NCBI RefSeq assembly: GCF_003265705.1
Contig: NW_020312828.1
Location: 58,059,455 to 58,123,454, forward strand
Origin: Callorhinus ursinus
Lineage: Eukaryota > Chordata > Mammalia > Carnivora > Otariidae
Reading direction: 5' to 3'
Length of the DNA stretch: 64,000 bases
The translations under genes and the position numbers were made by a program. Positions 1 through 11,649 of the stretch are shown here, piece after piece. Each line of letters opens with the position of its first letter. Position 1 is the first letter of the stretch. The notes beneath the pieces were generated by a model. The model had not been told where the DNA came from, did not search any database, and saw only the letters and a program-made list of their open reading frames with translations.

Positions 1-283
1 CTCTTATGCCTCATTTATCCTAGCTGTTAGATTCTCCATTTTTGATTGCACCTCACCAATAGCCTTTTTGATTTCGACTTGTTTAGATTTTAGTTCTTTT
101 ATTTCTCCAGAGAGGGTTTCTCTAATACCTTCCATGCTTTTTCCAAGCCCAACTAGTATCTTTAAAATCATTATTCTGAACTCTAGTTCCAACATCTTAC
201 TAATGTCCATATTGATTAGGTCCCTGGCAGTCAGTACTGCCTCTTGTTCTTTTTATTTGAGGTGATTTTTTCCGTCTTGTCAT
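1..283 (-). pseudogene. L1 ORF1 N-terminal fragment (RNA-binding chaperone protein)
   Basis: ORF1p is the trimeric coiled-coil RNA chaperone of the L1 ribonucleoprotein. The expected start codon is at 281-283 and encodes M-T-R-R-K. The reading then shifts by one near 255-265, because the next recognisable segment (E-A-V-L-T-A-R-D-L-I-N, then M-D-I-S-K-M-L-E-L-E-F) lies in another frame that stays open from 210 to the window edge. The visible residues are heptad-rich and Lys/Glu-rich, as expected for the N-terminal coiled coil. With the frameshift, intact ORF1p is unlikely from this copy. The RRM and C-terminal domains are outside the window. Confidence 0.85.
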
Positions 284-1259
284 TTTGTCCAGAGGAGAAA
301 AGATGAATGAGAGAACAAAATACTAACAGGGTAACATCATCCCCAGAAAAATATACTAAACAAATCAGAAGAGACATGAAACTGGGGGAAAAGAAAGGGA
401 AAGGAAAAAAAAAAGAAAGAAGAAAAAGATCTAAAAAAAATGAATATGATCAAATATGATCAGGCTGGTGAATAGATCAGTGCCACACGCTAGACTTTGG
501 GCATATTTTGGTCTGTTAGAAGAAACTGCCTCCTAAAATTTTAAAGAAAGAAAAGCTTATATATGTACAAAAATAAGGGTATATATGATGATGGGATGGA
601 ATATGACTGTAAAGGTGAAAATTATAAAAGATTTTATAAAAGGAATTGATAAGATGAGAAGTTGGTTGAAAAAAGAAAGAAGACAAATAAAAAAAAAAGT
701 TAGAGAATGTGATCAGGCAGGAGACTAGAACAAAGACATACAGTAGAGATTTAGGGTATTTTGGTCTGTTAGAAGAAACTGCATCCCAAAATTTTAAAGA
801 GAGAACAACTTATATGTATACCAAAAATAATATTTAGTACCATGAAGAGATAGAATATGACTCTAAAAATGAAAAATAAAAGATTTTTAAAAAAGGGATT
901 GATAAGATGTTGGTTGAAAAAGGGAAAAAGAAAAATTAAAAAAAAAGAAAAAGAAAATTAAAAAAATTAACATTAAAAAACTGAAGAATCAGGGGGAAAA
1001 AAGCCATGAATTCTATGTGCTGTGTTCCCCTAGTGCTAGAATTCTGCCATTCTCATTGATCTGTAAACTTGGTCTTGGCTGGCTGTTCTTGCTGATCTTT
1101 GGGGTGGGGGGGCTGTTGCAGAGATTCTCAAATGTCTTTGCTGGAATCTGAATTGCCCCACACTTGCCGGGTCCGGGCTAAGAAATCTGCTCGGGTTTGC
1201 TCTCCATAGCTTTTTTTCCCTGCAATCTTTCCTTTCTGCTTTGGAGGAAGAGAGTGAAA

Positions 1260-1586
1260 ATGGCAGCCGCCCAATCTCCGCCCCAGAGGAGCCAAGAACT
1301 CGGGGCCCCACTCCTCAGTGTATTCCCAGAAAAAAGCAATCACTCCCGTCTCCCCGGTCTCCGGCCGCACTCTGTGCTCACCTGGCCTGTGACCGAGTGT
1401 TTCTATCTCTGGCACACGACCCTGTTTGGAGTCTCCAAACCCAGCAGATTCCTGCAGTGCACTCCTGCGCCACTCCTCCCAGGGGAAAAAGGGGAGTCTC
1501 CCTGGATTGGCCGCTTGTTGGGTTCTGCTGGAAGAGCCGTGGCCCAACTGTGCCAGAGATCATGGTTTATGGCAACCCCAAGCTGA
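1260..1586 (+). other. Antisense open frame in L1 5'UTR (copy 1)
   Basis: Opposite to L1 transcription, an ATG at 1260 in strong Kozak context (A at -3, G at +4) opens a frame of about 108 codons ending at 1586. It begins M-A-A-A-Q-S-P-P and matches the first about 30 residues of the antisense frame at 52769. A second overlapping frame (1241-1771) carries the continuation that in the 52769 copy lies in the same frame, so an indel separates them here. There is no evidence of translation. It may be an incidental open frame in G+C-rich DNA. Confidence 0.35.
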
Positions 1587-2037
1587 GAGCCCACTCCTCA
1601 GCTCCGTCTCTGCAGCCAGCTTCCCTGCTCCGATACCTGGGAGCTCTGCCACACTCAGGCATCCCCAGTCTTTCTGTGACCCCGAGGGTCCTGAGACCAC
1701 ACTGTCCCAGCTACGGTTCCAACCCCTGCTTAGCCACTGGATCGGCGTCCCTCAGCAGAGCCGACTTCTAAAAGTTCCAATTTTGTGCTCTGCTGCTCTA
1801 TCACTTGCAAGTAGAGGCTGATGAAGGCTCCCTCCCTCCACTGTCTATCTTATGGAATATCGCCTCAGATTCACTTCTCCGCACATCCTACCTTCCAGAA
1901 ATTGGTGTTTTTCTGTTCAGAGATTTGCTGCTATTCTTTTCTCAATCTCCTGTTGAGTTCACAGGTGTTCAGAATGGTTTGATACCTATCTAGCTGAATT
2001 CCTGGGACCAGACGAAATCCAGGTCTCCTACTCCTCT

Positions 2038-2046
2038 GCCATCTTG
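2038..2046 (-). promoter_or_regulatory. YY1-type motif at L1 5' end
   Basis: The minus strand reads CAAGATGGC within the first 20 bases of the element. In human L1 a YY1 site at the same place positions transcription start. The motif is visible; its function in this family is inferred. The same nonamer is at the 5' end of the second element (53552-53560) and is changed by one base in the third (55482-55490). Confidence 0.5.
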
Positions 2047-2056
2047 CTCCTCCCCC

Positions 2057-3900
2057 AGCTGTATAGTTTTAAGAACAAGGGATTATGTTTGTAGTGTAAA
2101 TACCTAACATAGTGTTTAACATTTTTTAGCTATTCAAATAGTGTTTGTGTGACTAAATTAAGCTATTTTTTTATTTATTCTCTTGATACCACTTGTATAT
2201 TCTCTACCCTGTTGCTGCAGGGTGTAAGACTTATACTGTTGCAGGATTTACAGTCAAATATATTTTTTACAGCAATAAGCTTGGTTTTCTTTCTTCGTAT
2301 AAACTAATAAAGAAATAAATATAATAACAAAACTTCCCTAGCTATATCCCCAGCAGGTATCTGACTAAAAACTTAAAAACTGTAGATATTTACTATTAGT
2401 CATATACTATTTGGTATACTATTTCAATTTTCCACTCTGCCAAGTATTAGTTTAAAGATGAATTATTGAAACTAAAATCAGCTGTAGTGTTGCAGCTATT
2501 TGGTACATTAAATGCCAAATGCCTATAGGTGACTTCATTAGAAAGGATGGATAGAGTTCCATTTAAAGCACTGGGTAGATGAAATTAGCATCCTTACTAC
2601 CTTTAATCAGCCTAATGTCTATCTTTTATTATGCTAAATTTAACAACCTCTCTTTCTTGAGTGTTTATTCTTATTTTCGGAAAATAGAAGAAGTGACTCA
2701 CTATGTAGTATTTAAAATGTGAATGTTAATATGAAAATAGTCTGGTTCACATAAAAGAGTGCTTTCTAAAACTAAAGATGTTTTCTTAGAAACCTCATTT
2801 AAAAAAAGTAACAGTTATGATGGTAAAATTTAGTCAATGTAGGAGTCTCATATCTTTGTGGGGTTCCCACATGTGTGAGCATAATTATAATTGTGTTTAT
2901 TTTTTCTGTTTTAAAAAATCAGTCACTTTAGTCAATCTGATAATCACTTCTATATTTTTTCTGTCTTCATCTTTTAACAAACTGATGTGCTTTAATATTT
3001 TAACTATATATTAAGTCTGCTTTTTTTGGATTTGGATAACATGATACACTTTTTGCATAGTATGATCCTAAGTATTAACTGAGAGAAATCAAATTCATTT
3101 TCAAGGCCATAATTCAATAAGTACAATATCTGTCAATTAAGTCCCTGGCAACTTTAGAATCAGAGACTGCTCAGATAAACCAGTCAGAACTGATTTATTG
3201 ACATTAAAAATCTACATAAAATTTTGAATTATGTTGTTTTTAATAATCCCGTTTCCTCTAAATTTGCTTTTCAGTGCTTTTTATAGCAGTTTCTGAAACT
3301 ATTACATTTATGTATGTTATGTCATCATCACCATTTCACTTATAGGCACACTAAAAATCAATGTTTTATTCAAGTGATTTTCTTTTATTTTACATAGTGA
3401 TTTACTGAAAGACATGAAAAGACTGGATAAGAACCACATCAACTTGCTTCTTATCTTCTAATGTTTTTCTATTAAATTTTGAAAGACTTCTAAGAAACTA
3501 ACTTGACTAGATTTTGAGGGCTTATTTAAAATACATCACAACTTGTATGTACGATAGTAATATTGTCCCAGTGCCTAATTTTATTTGGTAGTGCATGTAT
3601 GAGTCAGACAACTAGATCAAATTTGATCTTACAAGAGGAAAGACAAAGAAATTTAAGTTTTCTAGTGACATTCTTGGGAATATACTCTCTGATCCTGAGA
3701 GCATTTTGCCAGATGACTGAACTGAGAATCAGCATGCCAGTTATAATTGCCAATACACTGTACCAAACCGATATTAAAATAAACAGGATGTCTCCAAAAT
3801 ACTTGTCCCAGAACCCATGATGTCAAAATCACACAGAGAATCTGATTGGTAAACATATGTGAAACTTTCCAAAATGATGTGATAAAGGATTTTATAAGGA
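2057..3900. other. A+T-rich sequence with no recognised feature
   Basis: I see no coding, RNA or clear repeat signature. 2080-2160 weakly resembles the tail of an ancient MIR/L2 repeat, into which the L1 could have inserted, but the match is too short to call. Confidence 0.4.
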
Positions 3901-3904
3901 ACTC

Positions 3905-4225
3905 TAAAGCTTTATTGTCAGGTCCCTCCTTACTTGCTCCTTATACCCCTCCTTATTAAACTACCCCAATTGGCCTGCTCCCTCTTGGGATAAGGTTAGA
4001 TATCACCTTTTTCAGACAATCTTTCCAGACCTACACAATGTTTGGTTGTCCTTTGAGGTAGCCTGGCAAACTGTTTCTGTCTAGCATGGCTTTTTTTTAA
4101 AAAACATTATATTGGCATTTATAGTTTATTTTCTTGATAGTAGCAACTGAGACCTGTAATATAACTCATTTCTTAGCCTGTGATAGATGTTCAATACATG
4201 TTCCTTGAAAGAATGAGTAAGTAAA
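3905..4225 (+). repeat. Ancient L2 LINE 3' end
   Basis: The order of features resembles the L2 3' region: a C/T-rich start, a 'cagacaatctttccagacc' segment, and a terminal 'gatgttcaatacatgttccttgaa' type ending. It is strongly diverged. The family call rests on remembered consensus. Confidence 0.5.
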
Positions 4226-4517
4226 TAAATGAATTAACTGAAGAAAATACACATCACTTAAGTGAGAATGAGTCACTTTACTGAGTCTATATTTAGGGAA
4301 TACCTGTATCAAATAGTTAAGAATTAAGATATGGTTCAATGGCTTCAAATTCTAGATGAGAAAATAACTCAGAAGCTTCTGGAGACACTCAAAAATAAAA
4401 CCTTGATATTACAATTATGGATGTTTTAAATCAAATAAATGGGAGAAGTATCTAAGGAAATCCATGTGACATAGGGTGCTTAGGAATTCTTAAAAAAGAA
4501 CTTGGATGAATGAATTT

Positions 4518-4737
4518 TTTAATTTTTAATTTTTTATATTTGTTTATTTAGAGAGAGAGAGCACGTGTGCATGTGACTGGCAGGAAGGGGCAGAGGGAGA
4601 GGGAGGGAGAGAATCTCAAGTAGGCTCCCCACTCAGCACAGAGCCTGAGGCGGGGCTCAATCCCAGGACACTGAGATCATGACTAGAGCTGAAATCAAGA
4701 GTTGGACACTTAACCAACTGAGCCACCGGGTGCCCCA
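4518..4737 (-). mobile_element. Can-SINE (SINEC), reverse orientation
   Basis: A T-rich tail and GA-rich tract lead to a tRNA-Lys-derived head on the right (gagccaccgggtgcccc). It is flanked by an imperfect TSD, tggatgaatgaattt at 4503-4517 and tggatgaatgattt at 4738-4751. The body is fairly diverged, so this is an older copy. Confidence 0.93.
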
Positions 4738-4751
4738 TGGATGAATGATTT

Positions 4752-6055
4752 CTTTTTAAAGTTATTCTTAAGAAAAAATATCCAGTTTTGAATTCTTGTC
4801 ATCAAATCATCCAGATATGGGCTTAAAAATAGATTAGAGTTGGAGTAAAAATCTTTGAAATTCACTTAGAGATTTGATTTGACAACCCTCAAAGAATAAA
4901 GGGACCCCAAAACTAACTAGAGAAAAAGCTGGAAGTCAGGCATAAAGATAGGTAAAACCAGGGAGATTTTTGTAAAGAGAATTGATATATTAATAATTAA
5001 AATTGCTTCCTTAGGATTAAGATCAATTTCTGACTTAGTTTTCTCAGGGAAAACTATGTTGCAAACAGCTCAAGCATCTAAAAGTAACATTGGTTTTATG
5101 AGAGTAATTGCCATATAACTAACTACAGCTTATTTATTTATTTATTTATTTGCTTGTTTATACATTTTAAAATATATATACATATTCATGTATATATTTA
5201 TTATGAACTCACAGTACTGGACTTACGTATACTTTTGAAAAAGTCAAATAGTACTTTTTAATTAGTATCAACATTGCATTGAAAGAGCAAAGGGAAAAGA
5301 TCAAACTGGTAATCTCCCTCCTAGAATTAGGATTCATGTCTAAGCGTTTCTCTAAACCTAATGAAATCACTTTTTACATGCTACTTATAGGTGTTATGCT
5401 AAAGGAAGCTACCAAGAAACCACTGTTATCCTAAAATTTCACTGGAAAATTACTTTAATATATATATCTAAAGGTGTATATATCTTTAGTTAAATCATGG
5501 GGGAAATCTAAGGTTCATATTTATTGTATTTACTGTAATATAATTAAAGTTTATAAATTGTCACTTTTAGTGCAGTTTGAAACACTTTGAATGTAATGTG
5601 TTTTGGCTATTAGGCCTTTATTTTCCTCTGAAGTGAACACTAAACATTGAGAAAATGGCTTTGTTGTTAAAAATCATATGCTATTCAGTCATAAAATTTA
5701 ATACTTGAATATATTTTAGATCACGAATATGACATCATCACAATTATTTATGGTAAGATGTATACATTAAATGATGTGGAAAAATGTTCAACTAAGTTAA
5801 CTAAAGTTATGTAATGGAAATAAAGCACCACACTAGAAATATAGTACAAAATAAATATAACACATTTCGAAAATGGATCTTTGATCAAGTGCTAAAAGCA
5901 GATATTTTAATTTTTTCAAAGAAAATAAGACCGAGTTTCGATGGTTCAGAAAGTATTTATCCTACAATTTACTTTATCATTTAAAATCATTTGAGGATGA
6001 TTCATGACAGAATCCATGATCCATAGCAAAATTACAAGTTTGAGATTTGGCTTAT
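4752..6055. other. A+T-rich sequence with no recognised feature
   Basis: It contains a short (TTTA)n run near 5131-5150 and A/T-rich simple sequence. I see no gene or confident repeat. Confidence 0.4.
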
Positions 6056-6059
6056 CTCT

Positions 6060-6250
6060 GTTTAAACCAACAGCTTACATTCACTTAGCACTTATGTATT
6101 GTCATATCCTATGCTGGGCTCATTATACACATAATACGTAATAGGTAGGCATGTTTATCCCAATTTCTTAGGGGATAAAAAAAGGTTCAGAGAAATTGGA
6201 TAACTTTACCAAAGTAAAACGTTTAATAAATGTCAGAGGTGGAATTTAAA
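6060..6250 (+). repeat. Ancient mammalian-wide repeat (MIR/L2-like)
   Basis: It has the familiar order of an old dispersed repeat: 'cttagcacttatgtattgtc', a 'gggctcattatacacataat' segment, 'atcccaatttcttaggggataaa' and a 'gaggtggaatttaaatgcag' end. It is diverged, and the exact subfamily is not assigned. Confidence 0.4.
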
Positions 6251-6255
6251 TGCAG

Positions 6256-6712
6256 ATGAATGAATAAAGAAGACGTGGTTCATACATTCAATGGAATATT
6301 ACTCAGCCATTAGAAAGGATGAGTATCTACCATTTACATCAACATGGATGGAACTGGGAGGGTATTATGCCAAGTGAAATAAGTCAATCAGAGAAACACA
6401 ATTATCATATGGTTTAACTCATATGTGGAACATAAGGAATAGTGCAGAGGACAATAGAGATTGGGGGGAGGAAACTGAAAAGGAAGAAGTCAGAGAGGGA
6501 GACAAACCATATGAGACTCTTCACTCTGGGAAACAAACAGCGTTGTGGAAAGGGAGGTGGGTGGGGGGATGGGATAACTGGGTGATGGGCATTGAGGAGG
6601 GCATGTGATATGATGAGCACTGGGTGATATACTCAACTAATGAATCACTGAACATTATATCAAAAACTAATGATGAACTATACCTTGGCTAATTGAATTT
6701 AAATTTAAAAAA
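6256..6712 (+). mobile_element. 5'-truncated L1 (ORF2 C-terminus and 3'UTR)
   Basis: The sequence starts in the last part of ORF2, at the stretch encoding ...NGILLS-type residues, with 'caatggaatattactcagcc' recognisable. It runs through the 3'UTR to an A-rich end at about 6705-6712. The 3'UTR matches the opposite-strand copies at 26944, 40048 and 47179. Truncation to about 460 bp is typical of incomplete target-primed reverse transcription. A convincing TSD was not found. Confidence 0.88.
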
Positions 6713-6739
6713 TGTGGAAATTTTTCTCTCTACCAAGCT

Positions 6740-7240
6740 GCCTATCTTTTTAGGATCATATCTTACTCTTTTCTTTCCCAACTCATTTTCTACTACAGCA
6801 ATATAAAAATATACTACTTTTTTGAAAATCTCATGATCTTTCATGCCTTACTCTCTTTATAATTTTTTCTTTTTTTAGTTTATGTTCCTTAGGAACGTCT
6901 AAGGAACTTCCTTCCTTAGGTTCTTTCTACTTTTAAATACATGACAAACTTCTATTTTCCTGAAAGAGTATCATCATATTATAGATTCATAATAAATCCC
7001 TTCCTGACTACCACCATTTTTCTCCAAAGAGGTACCTGCTTTCTATTTAACCTCTGTGCAGTCTATGTTTTGTGTACTTTGTATGTGTGCATTCTATTTT
7101 TAAAACTTTACATGTATATTTAAGTTTTCAAATAATGTGTTAGCTTCTTCAGAGGTTATGTATATTTTACTCATATTTGGATCCACAGTGCCTAGAACAT
7201 TGTTTGGTATGAAATAGGTGCTGAATAAGTGTTGAACTGA
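6740..7240 (+). repeat. Ancient L2 LINE 3' end
   Basis: Pyrimidine-rich sequence ends in an L2-like 3' block (gtgcctagaacattg, then ataggtgctgaataagtgttgaa). It is diverged, with low-to-moderate certainty about the left limit. Confidence 0.5.
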
Positions 7241-7399
7241 AGTAAAGGCCTTTGTTGTTTGCTTTTGTTTTGTTTTCAAAATCATATTGATGATGGAAAG
7301 AGGCCAAATCTGAGTAAGAGGAGAATATCACTGTTTTTGACTTTAGATGATTGGAATTATGAGTAAAAATTTTAAAGTTTGAATATTTTCTAGAAGGAT

Positions 7400-7640
7400 A
7401 CTAAACTTGAAATCAGAAGTCCTAAATAAATTATTGCTTTTTCATATATAAGCAGTGGTAACTTGGGTATTTTATTTCTTTAAACTATAATTATTTCATC
7501 TATAAAATGTGACTTATACAACTCTTTTTTTAAGTCATATGGTTATTTGGAGAATCAAATGAAAATGGAATAATGTATATGAAAACACTTGCAGAGTGCA
7601 AACCATTATATGTGACAGTCCTATTATTACTTTTTAGGTA
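7400..7640 (+). repeat. Ancient MIR SINE
   Basis: It shows the MIR order of a central 'taacttgggtattttatttctttaaac' region, a 'catctataaaatg' core and a 'gagaatcaaatgaaaat' block. It is very diverged. Confidence 0.45.
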
Positions 7641-8703
7641 GAGAATGTGATCCAAGAAAGATTAGCAAAACAAAATAAGGTGGGAGTTTAGCAGCCTAGT
7701 TGTGTAGTAGTTAGGTGCCGTGGACTATCCTAACTGAATTCTTAGGAAGTCTTCCAAAGATTCAGTGATGAAAATTGTCAATTAACTGTGTTTAACCTGA
7801 TATGTAGTTGTTGGTGGCATACCATAGATTGAATTTAGCCCTCATTTGTTTAGGAATCACATCTGAAAGTAAAATGAGATGTAAAAATCATGAATATTAT
7901 TTTCCTTTATTTCCAAAACTGACCACCAAAAGGTAATGAGATTTTTGAGAAAAGAAAAAAAAATGTAGTTAGAATAATTTAGAATTGTCCCATACCATAT
8001 ACTCCTGTGATGATTCAGAATGCCCATATTCAAATTAAATATTTATTCCTTTTCAAAGTTTGGCAATTTTCAGAAATTGAGTTGTATTTTAATCCTAACA
8101 CAAGTTACGATCTTACAAAAAGCAGTTTGGGAAAAATCTGTCCTAGAGATTTTTAGCAAATAAGAAGATAAGAGAGGAGAGACTGACAGTTTGAAAATCA
8201 AGTATAACTGAGAATTTATCCCCAGCTAGATTCAAATTAGGAAAGATGAATAGTGAAATCTCTACTTAGGATTATTTCATTATTCCACTATGGATGCTTC
8301 AATTTTTAGTAGTAGTAATGAAAGTAGCAAAGCGATCTGTCAATCAAGTATATTCAGCAGAGTCATCTCAAGGTCTAGGCAAGCCAATAGCTATACATTT
8401 AGTGAATATATTCATCTATGGATTATTGCTTTACTAGTGGATGAACACAAGCTGTATGCTGGGATATAATGGTGGTTTAAGGGCTAAGAGAGAGCACATT
8501 ATTGCACAGCTAGTATATAATGATAGTACCCTTAGGAAGTAATTGTTACATTTTAATCCAGAAGTAAGCAAAGACTGTCTAAATAGCTCTTTAAAGTAGA
8601 ATGAATTCATAATTAGGAAATGATGGAGTTCTTAACTGTCATGTATAAGGAAACCCATGAGCAAGCTCTATTCTAAATAGACTTTTTAAAAAAAGAAAAG
8701 TAG
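7641..8703. other. Unassigned A+T-rich sequence
   Basis: No open frame of note, RNA gene or recognisable repeat is visible. Confidence 0.4.
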
Positions 8704-8875
8704 AGGCGCCTGGGTGGCTCAGTCATTAAGCGTCTGCCTTCGGCTCAGGTCATGATCCTAACATCCTGGGATCGAGCCCTGCATCGGGCTCCCTGCAGGG
8801 TGGAAAGCCTGCTTCTCCCTCTCCCGCTCCCCTTGCTTGTGTTCCCTCTCTTGCTTTGTTTCTCTCTCTCAAGTA
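8704..8875 (+). mobile_element. Can-SINE (SINEC), forward
   Basis: It begins ggcgcctgggtggctcag, the carnivore tRNA-Lys-derived head containing the Pol III A box. A B-box-like gggatcgagccc follows, then a C/T-rich tract. The usual AATAAA/A-tail end is missing or eroded (the copy ends at about ctctcaagtaac), so the 3' limit is approximate. Confidence 0.9.
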
Positions 8876-9061
8876 ACAAGACAATTCATTAAATTTCACA
8901 AGGGAACTTGCAGTATACAGATGTAGGCCAAAACATTGGGGTCTTTAGGTCAAATGTGAAGTTATTTTAAATTAATTCTTGTCATCAAACTAAAATGACT
9001 TTTGAATAGTAATTATCTTTTACTTTCATTGGCAATGGTTCTTGAACTTTAATTTCTAAAT

Positions 9062-9105
9062 CTTTTTTTTTAAGATTTTATTTATTTATCTGACAGAGAG
9101 AGATC
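9062..9105 (-). mobile_element. SINEC fragment (tail end only)
   Basis: Only the T-run, the 'aagattttatttattta' tail region and the start of the GA tract are present. The tRNA-derived head is absent. It is a severely truncated or partly deleted copy. Confidence 0.75.
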
Positions 9106-9175
9106 TTGGTTATAGAAAGGAATATATTAAAGTTTCTTTGGCTATTAATGCCTTTCTAACAGAAACTTAATATTT

Positions 9176-9222
9176 AGGTAAAATGGTATTATTAGGTAAA
9201 TTAGGTAATATTAGGTAAAATA
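9176..9222. repeat. Short degenerate tandem repeat
   Basis: About five imperfect copies of attaggtaaa-like units occur in 47 bases. Confidence 0.55.
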
Positions 9223-9654
9223 TTCAGATTCTATGCCTATGGTAACATTAGAAGCTTGAAAACTGTTAGACAAGGTAGCATAACACTATGTACTTTTGAA
9301 AAATCGAGTTTGAGGAATCAACTTTCATTTTGAGATGTCCATTATCTACCATCAGTTTTGTAAGTAAAAACTGGAAAAATACTTTGATTTAGATTTTTCT
9401 ATAATTTTCCAAAGGAATTGCAAACATTGAAGGATAAAAGAAAGTATTTGGGAAGAATGAGAGGAAGACGGAGGATAAAAATTATAAAAAAATTAAACTG
9501 ATTCTAAGATTTAAGGAAAGTTTTAGAAGGAATGATTAAAGAAATGTCATCTTGGAAAAGATGATCAATAAACATAAATAAGACTTTATTAAAAACACAT
9601 TATGGTAGTAATATGATACAATGTCTTTCCTTAAAATGTTTTGACTAATAAAAG

Positions 9655-9701
9655 TTGTGTGTGTAAATATATATACACACACACACATAAATATATATAT
9701 T
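9655..9701. repeat. Compound microsatellite (GT/AT/AC)
   Basis: A GT run is followed by AT, then AC, then AT dinucleotides. The GT and AC arms could pair as a hairpin. Confidence 0.8.
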
Positions 9702-9799
9702 CACTTGCAAATAGTCATCTGTGTCTATTATTTCCAAGCCCTTCCTTAGATTCTGTGAGCACAAATATTATAAACAAACAAACAACAACAACAAAGCAG

Positions 9800-9965
9800 C
9801 AAATGAAACCCTTGCTCTTGTGGAACTTATATTCTAAGGAGGGGAACTAATTGACAAACAAATAATTAAATATGTAAAATGAAAATAATGAAGAAAGATA
9901 AAGAAGGAACCAGGGAGTGTCTGGGGTGAAGGAACAAAGGAGTGCCAGGGGAAATTATACTTCTT
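9800..9965 (+). repeat. Old dispersed repeat fragment
   Basis: The text resembles the start of the same long mammalian repeat seen at 17700 and 24060 ('cttgctcttgtggaacttatattcta'). The family name is not assigned. Confidence 0.3.
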
Positions 9966-10925
9966 AAAATAATTGGACTTACACTAACAATAGTAAACTT
10001 GGCAGATATGAGTATTAAACCTTGTATTTGAAAAAAATCAACTTTGTAAGTGTAAGATTATTGAGACCTGGCTAAACAAATCTTTATTTAAAATACTTGA
10101 AAATTTTAGAAGACCATAAGCTTTTGCTATTGAGTTTTGTCAGAGCAAAAAAAATAGGTATATTAAATTAGGCTGTACTATATTGAGGAAAATTATTCAG
10201 ACATTATCTTTTATAGTGTTTATTATGTCAGAAAATATGTTCAATGTTAAAAATTATATTTTAAGGGGTCACTAAAATATTGATGCTAATCTAGAAAGGA
10301 ACATAACTCTAGAAGAAGATTTAAAATTTTAAATGTAGTCTCCCAGATACACTTAATACAGATAATAGTTCTATTAAATTTCAGAAAAATATTCATTTCC
10401 TCCATGGTCTTCTTAGGCTGGTTAAGAGAAGTATTTATGTCATTCACCACTGGACATTTCTTTTAATCAGTGAATTGGGGCTTGCTGGACAAGCCCAGTG
10501 GGTAAACGGTTGTAAAATTTATTTCTATAAATGAGGCATTGTTTTTGGAAAATGATGTGAATATGAGAATGAAGTAGATCACTAAGTTAGGATTTGAGGT
10601 GGTAACTCAGAAAAATCAATAAGTAAATCTGAGTGAAAAATTGTATAAGAACACCTTTAGAGACTATATTTAATTTTTAAAGCAAAATTTTCAAATAAAT
10701 GCATGCATTTATTTGGGAAATTATTACAGACCTTAAGAAATGGCATATGGCCAAGCAATGAGTAGCACACTGAAAAAAAAAGAAACTCCCTTGCAAACGT
10801 TGAAGTTAGTCCTCTTGTGTTGAGGGGGCAACATGGAAAGAAACTACAAGCAGTCTCCAGGTGCTGAGACTGGTTCCTGACTAATGGCCAGGAAGGAAAG
10901 GGACACCTCAACTTTACAATCACAA
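9966..10925. other. Unassigned sequence upstream of the ATP5MC2 pseudogene
   Basis: It is A+T-rich to about 10800. I see no gene or confident repeat. Confidence 0.35.
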
Positions 10926-10929
10926 GAAA

Positions 10930-11570
10930 TAAGCTGTCTTCTCTGTACCGGGAGCAGCTCTGCTGCCACAGCCCCTCATCCCCTGAAAATGTATGCCTGT
11001 GCAAAGTTCATCTCCACCCCGTTCTTTATCAAGAGCCCCCCTCAGCTGCTGAGCCAATCACAGTCCCCAGTGGTGCTAAACCCTCTGGAGACACTGACAA
11101 TGAGACAATGAGAGCCTCAGCAGCTTGGCAGCCCCTCGTCCCCTGACCTCACTTATTCCTAACCACGGCTTCTGAACCAGCACCGTTTCCCGGGACATGG
11201 ACACAGCCGCCAAGCGCATTGGGGCTGGGCTGCCATGGTGGGGGTGGCTGGCTCTGGAGCTGGAAGCGGGGCTGTGTTTGGGAGCCTCATCTTCGGGTAT
11301 GGCAGGAACTCTTCTCTGAAGCAACAGCTCTTCTCCTGCGCCATCCTGGGCTTTGCCCTCTCCGACGCCAGGGGGCTCTTCTGCCTGGTGGTGGTCTTTC
11401 TGATCCTCTTCACCATGGGAAGGACCTGTCTCCACCTCCCATAGGTCCTTCTGTGTCTCCTTGGCCCTGTATCTTCCTTTTCTTATACCTCCCCAGACAG
11501 ACTTGAAAAAGTGGTTGGCTCAGAGTTTGACAGAGAGAAGACAAATACTGTATTAGTAAGAAAAAAAAAA
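10930..11570 (+). pseudogene. ATP5MC2: Processed pseudogene of ATP5MC2 (mitochondrial ATP synthase c-subunit)
   Basis: The parent encodes a mitochondrial leader plus the two-helix c subunit of the F-type ATP synthase proton ring. Here an ATG at 10989 starts a leader-like M-Y-A-C-A-K-F-I-S-T-P sequence, and the mature subunit is recognisable from about 11195 to 11435 (V-A-G-S-G-A-G, then [15 protein letters not shown]). There are no introns. Premature stops lie in the leader, a base is lost near 11224 (Gly-rich turn), and the normal stop after the final Met has become a Gly codon, so the frame runs on to 11444. The proton-binding Glu of the A-L-S-E motif is Asp here, followed by Arg in place of Met. 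A 3'UTR-like stretch ends in ten As at 11561-11570. It is a dead retrocopy. I did not find a clear TSD. Confidence 0.92.
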
Positions 11571-11649
11571 TGAATTCTGCCAACAAACTGAAGGTGTTTG
11601 AAGTAGATTATTCCCTAGTCTAGTTTCCAGATTATTGTGACTTTGTTAA

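Larger units (their letters stand above)
1..2056 (-). mobile_element. L1 retrotransposon, 5' portion (ORF1 start and 5'UTR), cut by window edge
   Basis: Read on the minus strand, the element begins near 2056 with a G-rich run followed by GGAGCAAGATGGCAGAGG, the usual 5' end of this carnivore L1 family. About 1.77 kb of 5'UTR follows. Its first kilobase (about 2050 to 1080) is G+C-rich; the rest (about 1000 to 290) is strongly A-rich. ORF1 starts near 283 and runs off the window at base 1, so the body of the element lies outside. The same 5'UTR occurs at 51747-53572, which confirms the family. Whether the element is full length cannot be judged here. No downstream TSD can be tested. Confidence 0.93.

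Noticed and set aside
6230..6730. TSD for the forward L1 at 6256 (gtggaattta-like repeats)
   Set aside because: The match is short, A/T-rich and overlaps the normal L1 3' end text, so it is not reliable.
8704..8780. Genuine tRNA-Lys gene
   Set aside because: The tRNA-like A and B boxes belong to the SINEC head. No complete cloverleaf or anticodon arm is preserved.
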